From: Acidobacteriota bacterium
GTDB taxonomy: Bacteria; Acidobacteriota; Vicinamibacteria; Vicinamibacterales; 2-12-FULL-66-21
Reading direction: 5' to 3'
DNA length: 64,000 nt
Assembly (NCBI GenBank): GCA_003222675.1
Contig: QHWT01000048.1
Span: forward strand, 1-64,000
Numbering within the stretch: the stretch's first letter is position 1; every line of letters starts with the position of its first letter. Under the pieces are notes generated by a model. That model saw only the letters and a program-made list of their open reading frames with translations. It made no database searches and was not told the origin of the DNA. Below, piece by piece: positions 44,191 to 54,712 of this stretch. The translations under genes and the position numbers were made by a program.

Positions 44191-47100
44191 ATGACACGAC
44201 GTACTACCCGATGGATCGCCGCCGCGGCAATCGTGCTCGTGACTGGCGGATCCGCCGCCGCTCGCGACCAAGCGGGGCAGCAACCTGCGCCGCTCGCCTC
44301 TACTGGCAATCCTTATGTTCGCGATGCGAAGCAGCCGATCGACGAAGCCTATACGAAGAAGATGAAGGAGTACACGACGGCGCCTTACTTCACGTCGCCG
44401 CTCGTGAACTATCTGCCGGCGTCGAAGTCGGTGCCGACGCCGATGGCGGTCCTCAAGGACGTGGCCGGCGCGCCTGGCATCCTTCCTTACTCGCACGAGG
44501 TTTACCAGTACATGCGGATGGTCGAGAAGGCGACGCCGCGCGTGAAAGTCTTCTCGATCGGCAGGACGGAGGAAGGCCGCGAGATGATCGCAGTTGCCGT
44601 CTCGTCGGAAGCCAACCTCGCGAAGCTCGACGCCAATCGATCCAATCTCGCCAAGCTCGCCGATCCGCGCACGATCAACATGAACGACGACGAAGCCGAC
44701 CGCATCGTCGCGGCAACGACGCCAATCTATTACATTACCGGCACCATCCATTCGCCTGAGACGGGATCCCCCACCGCGTTGATGGAACTGGTGTATCGCC
44801 TCGCGGTCGACGAGAGCCCTTACATTCAGAAGATCCGCAACAAGGTGATCGCGCTCGTGACTCCGATCGTCGAAGTCGATGGACGCGATCGTCACGTGGA
44901 CGTGTATCGCTGGCACCTGGCGAACCCCGACAAGAACTGGCCCGGCACGCTCTATTGGGGCAAGTACGTGGCGCACGACAACAACCGTGACGCGATGGGA
45001 CTCACGCTGGCGCTGACGCGCAACGTGCTGAACACCTATGCCGACTGGCACGCGCAGGTGCTGCACGATCTCCACGAATCAGTGCCGTACTTGTACGACA
45101 ACACGGTGGGCGACGGGCCGTACAACGCATGGATCGACCCAATCCTCGCCAGCGAGTGGCAGATGATCGGCTGGCACAACGTGAACGAGATGACCAAATT
45201 CGGCATGCCTGGCGTGTTCACGCACGGCACGTTCGACACGTGGTCCCCCGGTTACCTGATGTTCGTCGCGGCGATGCACAACGGCATCAGCCGGCTCTAC
45301 GAAACGTTCGGCAACGGCGGCGCCGACACGCTCGATCGCACGCTCACGCCGTCGCAGACCTCACGCACGTGGTACCGGCAGAACCCGCCGCTGCCGAAGA
45401 CGAAGTGGTCGCAGCGGAACAACAACAATTATGAGGAGACGGGCCTTCTCGTGTCGCTGAATCAGTTCGCCGACAACACGCAGTACTTCCTGAAGAATTT
45501 TTACCTGAAGGGCAAGCGCTCGATCCTCAAGCCCAGGACCGAAGGGCCCGCGGCGTACGTCTTCACTGCCGACGATCCACGGCCGGGCGCACAGGCGGAC
45601 CTGCTTCGCATCCTGCAACTGCAGAAGGTTGAGATTTCGCGCGCGACGCAGCCGTTCACCGTCACGGTTCCCGGGCCGCGTCGGCCGAATCGTCAACCCA
45701 ATACGACCGACACGTCTCCAGGACGCGACGGCCCGAACGGCGACGCGGACGCGCAATCCGGCCAGGAATCACCGGAAGGTCCGAGGAACAAGCGCAGCGC
45801 GGCGCCGGTGATGGAGAATCGCACGTTTCCTGCGGACTCCTTCATCGTCCGCATGGACCAGCCGTTCAGCCGCATCGCCGATGCGCTGCTCGATTATCAG
45901 TACTGGGCGCCCGACGATCCGCAGCGGCAGCCGTACGACGATACGGGATGGACGTTCCCCGAGCTGTTCAACGTGAAGGTCACGCGCGTGAACGACGTGA
46001 AGGTGCTCGATGCCAAGGTGGAAGCCGTCAAAGGCGAGGTGAAAGCCGCTGGCGGTGTCACGGGCACGGGTGCCATCTTCGCGATCAATCAGAACACCGA
46101 TCCCTCGCTGATCACGCTGCGCTACCGGTTCAAGGATGCAAAGTTCGAGATCGCGGAAGAGGCGTTCGAAGCAGGCGGACAGAAATTTGGCCGCGGATCG
46201 TTCATCGTGCAGGGAGTCAGCTCGGACGATCTCGGCAAGGCGGCATCAGACCTCGGCATCAAAGTGACGGCGCTGCCCGCCGCCCCCAGCGTCAAGACAC
46301 ATCCAGGTCGTGCGCCGCGCATCGCGCTCGTGCACACCTGGATCAACACGCAGGACGAGGGCTGGTGGCGCCAGACGCTCGACATTCGCGGCGTGCCGTT
46401 CGCCTACATCAGCACGCAGGCGCTCACCAACGACGCGGATCTGCAGTCGAAGTACGACGTCATCCTGTTCCCGCCCGTCGGCCGCGCGTCGGCGCAACAG
46501 ATCATTACGGGTACGCCGATGTACGGCAACCCGATTCCGTGGAAGACGACGGAGCTGACGCCGAATATTGGCAAGGAAGATTCGACCGACGACATCCGAC
46601 CGGGCATGGGCTGGACAGGACTGATGCACCTGCAGAAGTTCGTGCGCGACGGCGGTGTGTTGATCGCGGTCGACGACACCGCGGAGTTCGCGCAGCAGTT
46701 CGGCTTCACGCCCGGCGTGTCGACAACGACATCGCAGCGGCTGAAGGTCGTGGGCTCGGTGCTCCGATCGAAGATGGTGGACGCGGCGAGTCCGATTGCG
46801 TACGGCTACGGCGACGATCTGTCGATCTATGCCGACAACCCGCCGGGGAAGAAGGCACGCCTCGTCGAGCGACCGGCCGCGGCACACAGGACGATCCGGA
46901 TCAGGTGCAGGGCTTCATGGCGACGTCGCCGATCCCCGACGAGCCGCGCGCGGAAGCGTGGCAATACGCGCCGATCCAGGAGGAGCAGCGGCGCAACGCG
47001 ACCAACATCATCCCGCCGCAGTTCCGTCCGCGCGTCATCATGCGGTATGGCGACGCGCGGGATCTGCTGGTCTCGGGTCTGCTCGACAACGGCGCGGATC

Positions 47101-47270
47101 TCGCGCAGCACCCGATGGTGATTGACGTCCCCGTCGACAAGGGTCACGTCGTCATGTTCTCGAACAACCCGATCTGGCGCGGGGAAACTCAGGGCAGCTA
47201 CTTCCTCGTTTTCAACACGTTGCTGAACTACGACAACCTCGGCGCCGGCCGGAAGCTGGACGAGAAATAG
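44191..47270 (+). pseudogene. M14-family zinc carboxypeptidase-like protein with one frameshift
   Basis: A secreted protein of about 1025 residues: signal peptide (MTRRTTRWIAAAAIVLVTGG) and an M14 domain with zinc ligands in GTIHSPETGSP (His and Glu) and the third His in LHDLHESVPYLYD. The long C-terminal region contains a glutamine-amidotransferase-like fold (RIALVHTWINTQDEGWWRQTL, SKYDVILFPPVG, MHLQKFVRDGGVLIAVDD). The frame leaves homology near residue 893 and continues in another frame (GFMATSPIPDEPRAEAW...), so one indel lies around 46870-46890. With a single break, either recent inactivation or a sequence error is possible. Confidence 0.82.
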
Positions 47271-47274
47271 GTCT

Positions 47275-47425
47275 CGGCTTCAGGCTTCGGCGTCAGGCTC
47301 GAGGGCCTAGGGCTTCACGGGCCTCGCGATCCGCCTCAGGCTTCAGGACCGTCCGGGAGCCTAAAGCCCGGAGCCCGAAGCCCGGAGCCTGAAGCCCGGA
47401 GCCTGAAGCCCGAAGCCTGCGACCG
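47275..47425. repeat. GCCTGAAGCCCGGA-type tandem repeat spacer
   Basis: Iterated GGCTTCAGGCTTCGG and AGCCCGGAGCCTGAAGCC units in both orientations, so the RNA can fold extensively. It lies between the M14 gene and a regulatory-like protein and resembles the purine-rich repeat at 24443 in style but not sequence. Confidence 0.6.
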
Positions 47426-47477
47426 CGACGCGCCAGACCAAATCAACTGGCGCGGTGTCCAATCGCTGGAGGGTCCC

Positions 47478-49364
47478 GTGCGCGTTTTGCCACTCGTCCT
47501 TCTTGCACTCGTCGCAGCCGCGCCTCGACAGGCGCCTCCCCCGCCTCCTCCACCTCCGCCGCCGTCCGCTCAACCGCCGCGCGATACGGCCCCCCGCGCG
47601 GAACCAACGGGCACCGCGGTGATTCGTGGACGCGTTGTCGCGGCCGACACAGGACTGCCGATTCGTCAGGCGAACGTCAACCTGACGTGGATGCCGGCGG
47701 TGACGATCGGCGCGAACGTCAGCGGCGGTGTCGTAAGCGGCACACTGGTGAGTGCCGATGTGATGATAGGCGTGGTGACCCGGACGCTGGCCCAGCAAGG
47801 CCGCGATCGTGGCTCCGCAGCCCCGATCACCATCCGCCCACGGTCGACAAGAACGGACGACCAGGGCAACTTCGAGTTCAAAGCGTTGCCGGCCGGCAAC
47901 TATCGAATCTACGCGTCGACCGGCCAATACTCCGCGCAGTATCTCGCTCTCAGCTACGGCGCGAGACGCACGAACGCCGATCCCGGGCTGCCGATTCAAC
48001 TCTCGGACGGACAGACCTTCGACAGGGCGACGATCGCGCTGCCGCGCGGCGCAGTGATCGTCGGGCGCGTCACCGACGACGGCGGCGAGCCCATGGCGCG
48101 GGTGCAGGTGTACGGCCTCTGGTTTCCGCCAGGCCGCACGCGAGGGCAGCGCAATAGCGGAGGAGCTCAGACCGACGATCTCGGGCAGTTCCGTCTTTTC
48201 GGATTGCAGGCTGGTGAATACGCCGTCGTTGCGGAGGCGCGAATGCCCACCTATGTCAATCCGAACACCATCTCACCGGATGCGGAAGAGGATCGCAGCG
48301 GCTTTCTCACGACGTTCTACGCTGGGACGCCGGATGAAGGGGCCGCACAGCACGTACGAACGCGTGCGGGCGTCGAGACGACCGGCATCGACATCCGGAT
48401 GTCAAAGGGACGGCTTTATTGCATCTCCGGGACAGTCTTGGACTCGCAAGGGAATGCCGCCGCTCGCGCGAACGGACAGCTCGCGCGGAAAAGCGCAACG
48501 ATGGGAATGGGAATGGGCATGGTGATGAGCGGCGTCATGACGGACGAGCAGGGCCGCTTTCAGATACAGAACCTGGCGCCTGGCAACTACCGCCTCGTCG
48601 TTCATCAACGGCCGCTCAACTTCGGACCGAACGGTCCGGAAGGCGATCAGGGGGAGATGGCGCAGATCCCGATCACGGTCGCGGGGGCGGATCTCGAGAA
48701 CCTGATGATCGTCACGTCGCCCGGAGTGACGCTCACCGGGCACGTGGAGTTCGAGCAGGCTCCGCCGGAACGGCCGATTACACAGATGCGCGTCAACGCG
48801 GTTCCCGACGAACAGGACTTCTGGATGTTCGGGCCGGCACCGTCCGCCACGGTGCAAAAGGATCGCACGTTCAAACTGCAGGGCCTCAGCGGTGACTACC
48901 TGATTCGTGGTGGCGATGGCCTTCCGCCGACCTACTACGTCAAGGCGGTGCTCGTCGGCGGAGTCGACGTGACCGAGATCCCGCGTGAGTTCAAGGCCCA
49001 GGATCATGTCACGCTGCTCGTGTCGTCGCGGGGGCCGACGCTGGAAGGCACGGTGACCGATGCCAAGGGCACGCCAACGAGCGACGCAGGCATCATCGTG
49101 TTTCCGGAGGACAAAGCGAGCTGGCGCGGGAGCTCGACGCGCGTGCGGCGGTCGTCACCCGACGCGCAGGGCCACTACCGCATCTCGCCGGTGCACCCGG
49201 GGCGGTATTTCATCCTCGCGGTGCCGCGGGAACGATTGAACACGTTCCCCGGCATCGACTACGTCGCGTTTTATGACGAGCTCTCGAAGGACGCGACCAC
49301 GCTGGTCGTCAACGAGGACGAGACGCGCGCCGTCGATCTGAAGCTCGTGACAGGTGGTCAATAG
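47478..49364 (+). CDS. Secreted protein with carboxypeptidase-regulatory-like repeats
   Basis: A 628-residue exported protein, paralogous to that at 22611. A short signal (MRVLPLVLLALVAAAPRQ) is followed by a run of ten prolines (about 20-29), then regulatory-like beta units (AVIRGRVVAADTGLPIRQANV, AVIVGRVTDDGGEPMARVQV, PTLEGTVTDAKGTPTSDAGI) with closing G-x-F-x-x-x-L-P-x-G motifs. No enzyme domain is seen. A cell-surface or polymer-binding role is likely; adjacency to the M14 and GH127 genes suggests extracellular degradation. Confidence 0.85.
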   Translation: MRVLPLVLLALVAAAPRQAPPPPPPPPPPSAQPPRDTAPRAEPTGTAVIRGRVVAADTGLPIRQANVNLTWMPAVTIGANVSGGVVSGTLVSADVMIGVVTRTLAQQGRDRGSAAPITIRPRSTRTDDQGNFEFKALPAGNYRIYASTGQYSAQYLALSYGARRTNADPGLPIQLSDGQTFDRATIALPRGAVIVGRVTDDGGEPMARVQVYGLWFPPGRTRGQRNSGGAQTDDLGQFRLFGLQAGEYAVVAEARMPTYVNPNTISPDAEEDRSGFLTTFYAGTPDEGAAQHVRTRAGVETTGIDIRMSKGRLYCISGTVLDSQGNAAARANGQLARKSATMGMGMGMVMSGVMTDEQGRFQIQNLAPGNYRLVVHQRPLNFGPNGPEGDQGEMAQIPITVAGADLENLMIVTSPGVTLTGHVEFEQAPPERPITQMRVNAVPDEQDFWMFGPAPSATVQKDRTFKLQGLSGDYLIRGGDGLPPTYYVKAVLVGGVDVTEIPREFKAQDHVTLLVSSRGPTLEGTVTDAKGTPTSDAGIIVFPEDKASWRGSSTRVRRSSPDAQGHYRISPVHPGRYFILAVPRERLNTFPGIDYVAFYDELSKDATTLVVNEDETRAVDLKLVTGGQ

Positions 49365-49370
49365 CGCGGG

Positions 49371-49461
49371 GCCGGGTCTGAAGACCCGGCCTACAGATCG
49401 CCGGCGGGTCTAAAGACCCGCCCTACAGATTTGGGTGTAGGGCGCCTCTTTAGAGGCGCTA
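49371..49461. repeat. Three REP-like palindromes (family R1)
   Basis: Three successive hairpins: GCCGGGTCTGAAGACCCGGC (49371-49390), GGCGGGTCTAAAGACCCGCC (49403-49422) and GTAGGGCGCC...GGCGC (49437-49460). They fill the gap before GH127; the third keeps the palindrome but changes its sequence, showing compensatory drift. Confidence 0.8.
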
Positions 49462-49475
49462 TTCACGTCCGGTGC

Positions 49476-49481
49476 TATATT
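49476..49481 (+). promoter_or_regulatory. -10 box next to the GH127 start
   Basis: TATATT ends six bases before the ATG at 49488, so the message would be leaderless. No ribosome site is present in the intervening CCCGCC. Confidence 0.5.
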
Positions 49482-49487
49482 CCCGCC

Positions 49488-51860
49488 ATGAAGACATTCA
49501 CCACGCTGGCTGTGGCGCTGTCGTGCGTGGCGGTCGCTGCAGGCCGTCAGTACTGGACGAGCGTGTCGGTGCCCGACAAGGTCGCGTCGCGGGCGGTGCC
49601 GTTCAGGCTCGATGAGGTCCGGCTGCTCGACAGTCCCTATCGCGACGCGATGATTCGCGATCAGGAATACCTTCTCAGTCTCGACGAGGATCGCCTGCTG
49701 CACAACTTCCGCGTGACGGCAGGTCTCCCCTCATCGGCCCAGCCGCTCGGCGGGTGGGAAGCGCCCGACGTCGAGCTGCGCGGCCATTCGGCAGGCCACT
49801 ACTTGTCGGCCGTCGCCCTGATGTATGCGAGCAGCGGCGACTCGCGCTTCAAGGCGCGCGCCGACAGCCTCGTCGCTGCTTTGGCGAAGGTGCAGGCCGC
49901 AGAGGCCAGGACGTTCAACCCTGGTTACCTCTCTGCGTTTCCCGAAGAGCTGTTCGACCGCGTCGATACGCGCCAGCGCGTGTGGGCGCCGTATTACACC
50001 ATCCACAAGATCATGGCGGGGCTGCTCGATGCGCACCTGCTGACGGGCAACGCGCAGGCGCTCGACGTCTTGAAGAAGCAGGCTGACTGGGTCGCGTTCC
50101 GCGTCGGCCGCTTGACGGAGGAACAGCAGCAGAAGGCGCTCGACACGGAGTTCGGCGGGATGAACGAAGTGCTCGCCAACCTCTATGCCGCGACAGGCGA
50201 GCAGAAGTATCTGGAGACCGCGAAGAAGTTCGAGCACAAGCGCATCCTGGATCCGCTCGCGCGCGGCGTCGACCCGCTCGACAACGTCCATGCGAATACG
50301 CAGATCCCGAAGATCATCGGGGTCGCTCGCGAATACGAGCTGACCGGCGACCCGCGCTATCGCGACATCGCGACGTTCTTCTGGAACAGGGTCGTCCATC
50401 ACCGTTCGTTCGTGATGGGCGGCAACAGCGACGGCGAATCGTTCTTCCCCGAGGAAGAGACGTCACACCATCTTGGCGCCGCGGGACCCGAGACGTGCAA
50501 TACGTACAACATGCTGAAGCTCACGCGTCACCTCTTCGCATGGTCTCCTTCGGTCGAGGTGATGGACTACTACGAGCGCGCGCTGCTGAATCACATTCTC
50601 GGCTCACAGGATCCGAAGACCGGCGGCGTTCTCTACTACTGCCCGCTCAAGCCCGGCGCGTTCAAAACATTCTCGACCGCGAACGATTCGTTCTGGTGCT
50701 GCGTCGGGACCGGCATGGAGAACCACGCGAAGTACAACGACACGATTTACTTCCACGACGCCGCGTCGCTGTACGTGAACCTGTTCATTCCATCCGAGCT
50801 GACCTGGAAGGACAAGGGACTGAAGGTCCGGCAGCTCACGAAGTTCCCGGAGGAGGACTCGACGTCAATCACATTCACCGCCGACCAGCCGGTGCGTCTC
50901 GATGTGAGGGTACGCTATCCGTCGTGGGCGACGTCGGGCATGACGCTGACGGTGAACGGAAATCGGCAGGATCTGGCTGCCGCCAGGCCTGGCCAGTACG
51001 TCGACGTCGATCGCGAGTGGAAGACCGGCGACACCGTGCAGGTGAGGCTCCCCATGTCGCTGCACCTCGAATCGCTTCCGGATGATCCACATATCCAGGC
51101 GGTGGTGTACGGACCGGTTGTCCTCGCCGGCGATCTCGGGACCGCGGGCCTCGAGAGTGTGCGCCGCTACGGTCCGAGCGCGCCGCCGCTTGGCCGCATG
51201 GCATCCGTTCCGGTACCGGCGTTCATCGCCTCGAACCCGCAGCAGGTGCTGGAACACGTAAAGCCGGTCGCCGGCAGGCCGCTGACGTTCCAGACGAGCG
51301 GTCTCGCGCAACCGCACGACGTCACGCTGATGCCGCTCTACAAGACCATCGATCCGCGTTACACGGTCTACTGGATGATCTACACGTCGGCCGAGTATGG
51401 GAAGCACACCGCGGAACTCGCGAGCCTCGCGGCGCGACGCAAGGAGATCGAAGGACGCACCATCGATACCGTCAACGTGAGCGAAGATGCCAGTGAGCAG
51501 GCGCACGCGTTCAAAAACGAAGGCGCGGACGAGGGATTCATCGAAGGACGGCGCTGGCGCGACGCGCGCAACGGCTTCCTGAGCTACGACCTGATGGTGC
51601 AGCCGGACAAGCCGCTGACGCTCGTGTGCACGTATCGCGGCAGCGAGGGACAGCGACGCGTGTTCGACATCCTGGTTGACGGTGAGAAGATCGCGACCGA
51701 GAGCCTCGAATACCATCCGACGGAATTGCTCGATAAGGAATATGCCGTCCCCGATGCGCTGACGCGCGGCAAGTCGAAGGTCACGGTGCGTTTCCAGTCA
51801 CAAGGCGCCGCGCGCACTGGCGGGGTCGTCGAACTCCGTGCCGTGCAGCCGGGCCGCTAA
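49488..51860 (+). CDS. GH127 beta-L-arabinofuranosidase-like enzyme
   Basis: A 790-residue exported glycoside hydrolase (signal MKTFTTLAVALSCVAVAAG). The catalytic region of GH127 is intact: Glu and Cys in GPETCNTYNMLKLT and the CysCys pair in SFWCCVGTGMENHAKY, a zinc-bound site that cleaves L-arabinofuranosyl links. An N-terminal (alpha/alpha)6 barrel (to about 430) is followed by beta domains. It would release L-arabinose from plant polysaccharide or glycoprotein. A second GH127 lies at 62924. Confidence 0.92.
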   Translation: MKTFTTLAVALSCVAVAAGRQYWTSVSVPDKVASRAVPFRLDEVRLLDSPYRDAMIRDQEYLLSLDEDRLLHNFRVTAGLPSSAQPLGGWEAPDVELRGHSAGHYLSAVALMYASSGDSRFKARADSLVAALAKVQAAEARTFNPGYLSAFPEELFDRVDTRQRVWAPYYTIHKIMAGLLDAHLLTGNAQALDVLKKQADWVAFRVGRLTEEQQQKALDTEFGGMNEVLANLYAATGEQKYLETAKKFEHKRILDPLARGVDPLDNVHANTQIPKIIGVAREYELTGDPRYRDIATFFWNRVVHHRSFVMGGNSDGESFFPEEETSHHLGAAGPETCNTYNMLKLTRHLFAWSPSVEVMDYYERALLNHILGSQDPKTGGVLYYCPLKPGAFKTFSTANDSFWCCVGTGMENHAKYNDTIYFHDAASLYVNLFIPSELTWKDKGLKVRQLTKFPEEDSTSITFTADQPVRLDVRVRYPSWATSGMTLTVNGNRQDLAAARPGQYVDVDREWKTGDTVQVRLPMSLHLESLPDDPHIQAVVYGPVVLAGDLGTAGLESVRRYGPSAPPLGRMASVPVPAFIASNPQQVLEHVKPVAGRPLTFQTSGLAQPHDVTLMPLYKTIDPRYTVYWMIYTSAEYGKHTAELASLAARRKEIEGRTIDTVNVSEDASEQAHAFKNEGADEGFIEGRRWRDARNGFLSYDLMVQPDKPLTLVCTYRGSEGQRRVFDILVDGEKIATESLEYHPTELLDKEYAVPDALTRGKSKVTVRFQSQGAARTGGVVELRAVQPGR

Positions 51861-51965
51861 CCACGGATCACAGGCCGGACAGCCACGAATCACACCCCCG
51901 GGGAAGCCAGGGATCACACGAATTACACGGATCGGATTTCTTCCTCACGACCGCACAAATACGGA

Positions 51966-52116
51966 TCTCACGCCGAGGCGCAAAGGCGCAGAGGACGCGC
52001 GCGGAGAAGACAAGTGAAGATGCGGCTGCTGTGGCGCGGAGCGCATTGCGGCAGCCTTCTCGGCGTCCTCTGCTCCTCTCGAGTTTTCTCTGCGTGAAAT
52101 CGTCTTTTCCACGCGC
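51966..52116. repeat. MITE-like interspersed repeat (family R2), copy 1
   Basis: Starts TCTCACGCCGAGGCGCAAAG and ends TTTTCTCTGCGTGA then ATCGTCTTTTCCACGCGC; the ends are imperfect inverted repeats. Inside is GGAGAAGACAAGTGAAGATG, shared with copies at 54418 and 59577. It fills the gap between the convergent GH127 and GH31 genes; no coding capacity is visible. Confidence 0.7.
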
Positions 52117-52122
52117 AGTCCC

Positions 52123-54384
52123 TCACCCACGCACACTGTCCCGAAGCGGCACCGACTGCAATCGTCCATCGAACCGAATCGTCCTACCAGCGTCGCTGCC
52201 CGCCAGGCGGATCTGCAGGTCGCGCGGTGCCGGCGGCAGCAGGCGCGAGCCGCGTGCGAGTGAGACGGTCAGGCGGCGTGCGATGTCCGACCAGCGCATC
52301 TGAACCCCCATCCATGCGCCGCGCTCGTAGTCGAACGATCGGCCGTCATCTTCAAAGAGATCGAACGCCCCGTCCGCGCCCGGATAAATAACCATCGTCA
52401 GCGGGCCGGCCGCCTTCTCGGCGGCGTACTGCTTCACCGGCCCGAACGGCACGATCGCGCCGGCACGCACATACAAGGGCATCGTCTCGAGATCGACCGT
52501 GCGATTGATCTCGCGTCCGCCCTGCACCTTCTCGTTCGTCCAGAAGTCGTACCATGTGCCGCGCGGCAGGTACACACGGCGCGCCGATGCTCCCTTCTCC
52601 GTCACGGGCGCGACCAGGATGTCGCGTCCCCACAGGTACTCGTCAGCGCATGCAGACGCGACCGGGTCGTCCGCGTGATGCAGCCACAGCGCTCGCATGA
52701 TCGGCAGGCCCGTCAGCGATGTCTGCCGCACGGTGGAATAAAGGTAGGGTATCAACCCGTAGCGCAGCTCGAGATACTTGCGGCAGATCGGCTCGACCTG
52801 CGCGTTGTGCAGTTCGGATTCGGGCGGATTGCCGGCGTCGGGATACGTTGATGTCTCGTTCGGACCGAGCTCCCCCGTGTTCCATCCCCATGGCAGCCGC
52901 AGGTGCCACGTCCTGCCGTGCGCACGGAACAGCGGGCAGAAGGCGCCGAACTGGAACCAGCGCACGTAGAGTTCCCCGGTGAACTCCGGTGTCGGCACGA
53001 AGCCGCCGATGTCGGTGCCCCAATACGGAATGCCGCTCAGCCCCGTGTTGATCGCGACCGGAACGTGCGTTCGCAGCGTTTCCCATGTGGAATACACGTC
53101 GCCAGACCACAGAAACGCGCCGTAGCGCGCCATCCCGGCATAGCCGTTGCGGTGCAGCGCATACGGCCGTTCGTTTGGTCGCCACATCCGCGAGCCTTCC
53201 CAATACATGCGGATGCGATTCAGCCGCGACGGGGCGTCGAGACCGTCTCCCTGATCGGGCCACCAGCCATCGATGCCGAGATCGAACACGCGCTTGTGAT
53301 GGGGCCAGTAGCAGCCGACGCTGCGCTCGTCAGGCCATTTGCCATCAGGCGTTCTGCCGCTTGGCTCCGGCGCGGCACAGGGGTCCTTCACCGTGCCCGT
53401 GAGATGTCGTCCCTCGATGACGGCGTGCAGGACGACCTTGAAATTGCGCGCGTGCAGATCGTCGATCGTCTTCTGCGGGTTCGGAAAGTTCGCGGCATTC
53501 CATGTGAACTCGCCGTTGTGCGAGTTCCAGCCTGACGGCGTGAAGTCGGTGCCGAGATAGATCAGCGCGTCGCACGGCAGCTTCTTCTCGCGCAGCGTCC
53601 GCGCGATTCTCATCACTTCCTCTGGTCCCGCGAGCGTCCGGTGCGATTGTTGATACCCCAAGGTCCAGAGCGCGGGCATCGCCGGCAACCCCGTGATTCG
53701 CGCGTACTCGCGCATGATGATGACGGGGTCATGGGACACCACGACGAAGATGTCAACCGGCAGAGGGTCTGACGATGTGAATATTCCGCGGCCGGGACCG
53801 CTGAGATCGAACTCGCCAAGAGGCTGATGGATGTAGAGACCCCACCCCTGAGTGCCGATGAGCCATTGAATAGGCACGCGCCCACCGTGAGTCCGGAGCC
53901 GGTAGCCTCCCTGGCCGTTCTGCATCTTGTCGTGAGCACCGCGTCGATCGAACTGGGGCCCGCCCTCCCCAAGACCGAGCAACGGGGCGTCGCCGCTTGA
54001 AGCGATCGAAAAGTGTATCTGTCCAGAGATGTCGTGGAATTCGATCTCCTGAACCGTTTCCTGCCGATTCGCAACGGCAACGCTCAATGGATGTGCCTTG
54101 ACGTTGATTGAAAAATCGCCCGCTGCTATGTACTCCGCGGCGCGGACGTGTCGCACCGTATGTTCCGGAAAGTCGACCAGTGCTCCATCTTCATTCAGGG
54201 GATCAGCGGTGCCGCGAGGAATGAGCGTAAGCCGGACTGTCTGAAGACTGATCGTCGAGACGATCAGGTCGACCTCGTGGTCCGCAAAACGAAACGGCGA
54301 GTTCTGCCCCGCTCCGTCGGAACGAAACAGCATCGACGCGCCCGCAATACCCAGATCGCGAACCGCCTCACGACGAGAGATCAT
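52123..54384 (-). CDS. GH31 family alpha-glycosidase
   Basis: A 753-residue exported enzyme. The N-terminus MISRREAVRDLGIAGASMLF is a twin-arginine-like signal. GH31 landmarks: PALWTLGYQQSHRTL before the barrel, the nucleophile Asp in GIDGWWPDQGDG, the acid/base Asp in FLWSGDVYSTWETL, and GIPYWGTDIGGF. It would remove alpha-linked xylose, glucose or galactose; the specificity is not readable. The frame is open 27 codons further up, but those codons come from repeat R2, so I start at 54384. Confidence 0.92.
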   Translation of the reverse strand: MISRREAVRDLGIAGASMLFRSDGAGQNSPFRFADHEVDLIVSTISLQTVRLTLIPRGTADPLNEDGALVDFPEHTVRHVRAAEYIAAGDFSINVKAHPLSVAVANRQETVQEIEFHDISGQIHFSIASSGDAPLLGLGEGGPQFDRRGAHDKMQNGQGGYRLRTHGGRVPIQWLIGTQGWGLYIHQPLGEFDLSGPGRGIFTSSDPLPVDIFVVVSHDPVIIMREYARITGLPAMPALWTLGYQQSHRTLAGPEEVMRIARTLREKKLPCDALIYLGTDFTPSGWNSHNGEFTWNAANFPNPQKTIDDLHARNFKVVLHAVIEGRHLTGTVKDPCAAPEPSGRTPDGKWPDERSVGCYWPHHKRVFDLGIDGWWPDQGDGLDAPSRLNRIRMYWEGSRMWRPNERPYALHRNGYAGMARYGAFLWSGDVYSTWETLRTHVPVAINTGLSGIPYWGTDIGGFVPTPEFTGELYVRWFQFGAFCPLFRAHGRTWHLRLPWGWNTGELGPNETSTYPDAGNPPESELHNAQVEPICRKYLELRYGLIPYLYSTVRQTSLTGLPIMRALWLHHADDPVASACADEYLWGRDILVAPVTEKGASARRVYLPRGTWYDFWTNEKVQGGREINRTVDLETMPLYVRAGAIVPFGPVKQYAAEKAAGPLTMVIYPGADGAFDLFEDDGRSFDYERGAWMGVQMRWSDIARRLTVSLARGSRLLPPAPRDLQIRLAGSDAGRTIRFDGRLQSVPLRDSVRG

Positions 54385-54417
54385 TGCTTCGGTCTCAATT
54401 AGCCGCACAGGTCCGGA

Positions 54418-54699
54418 TCTCACGCCGAGGCGCCACGGCGCAGAGCATGCGCGTGGAGAAGACAAGTGAAGATGCGGCTGGTGTGGCGCTCCGTCGCAGC
54501 CGGCCTACGGCCGGCGTCTCGAGGTCAGGCGATCGCCAGATACAAGCAGCCAATCCTGGCACCCGCCGCTTGTATCTGCGATTGGCGTGACCTCCAGCCC
54601 GCGCGAAAGCGCGGGTGCGACGGAGCGCACTCCGCAGCCTCCTCGTTGATCTGAGCGCCTCTTGCCCTTCTCCGCGTGAGATCGTCTTCTCCACGCGCG
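54418..54699. repeat. MITE-like interspersed repeat (family R2), copy 2
   Basis: Begins TCTCACGCCGAGGCGCCACG and ends CCGCGTGAGATCGTCTTCTC; shares GGAGAAGACAAGTGAAGATG with copy 1. The centre holds its own palindromes (CAGCCGGCCTACGGCCGGC; CAGATACAAGC...GCTTGTATCTG) not found in copy 1. It spans most of the gap between GH31 and the mutarotase. Confidence 0.7.
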
Positions 54700-54712
54700 T
54701 TCCCACGCATCC

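Noticed and set aside
54385-54465. Extended N-terminus for the GH31 enzyme
   Set aside because: These 27 codons belong to interspersed repeat R2; the signal sequence starting at 54384 is the natural beginning.
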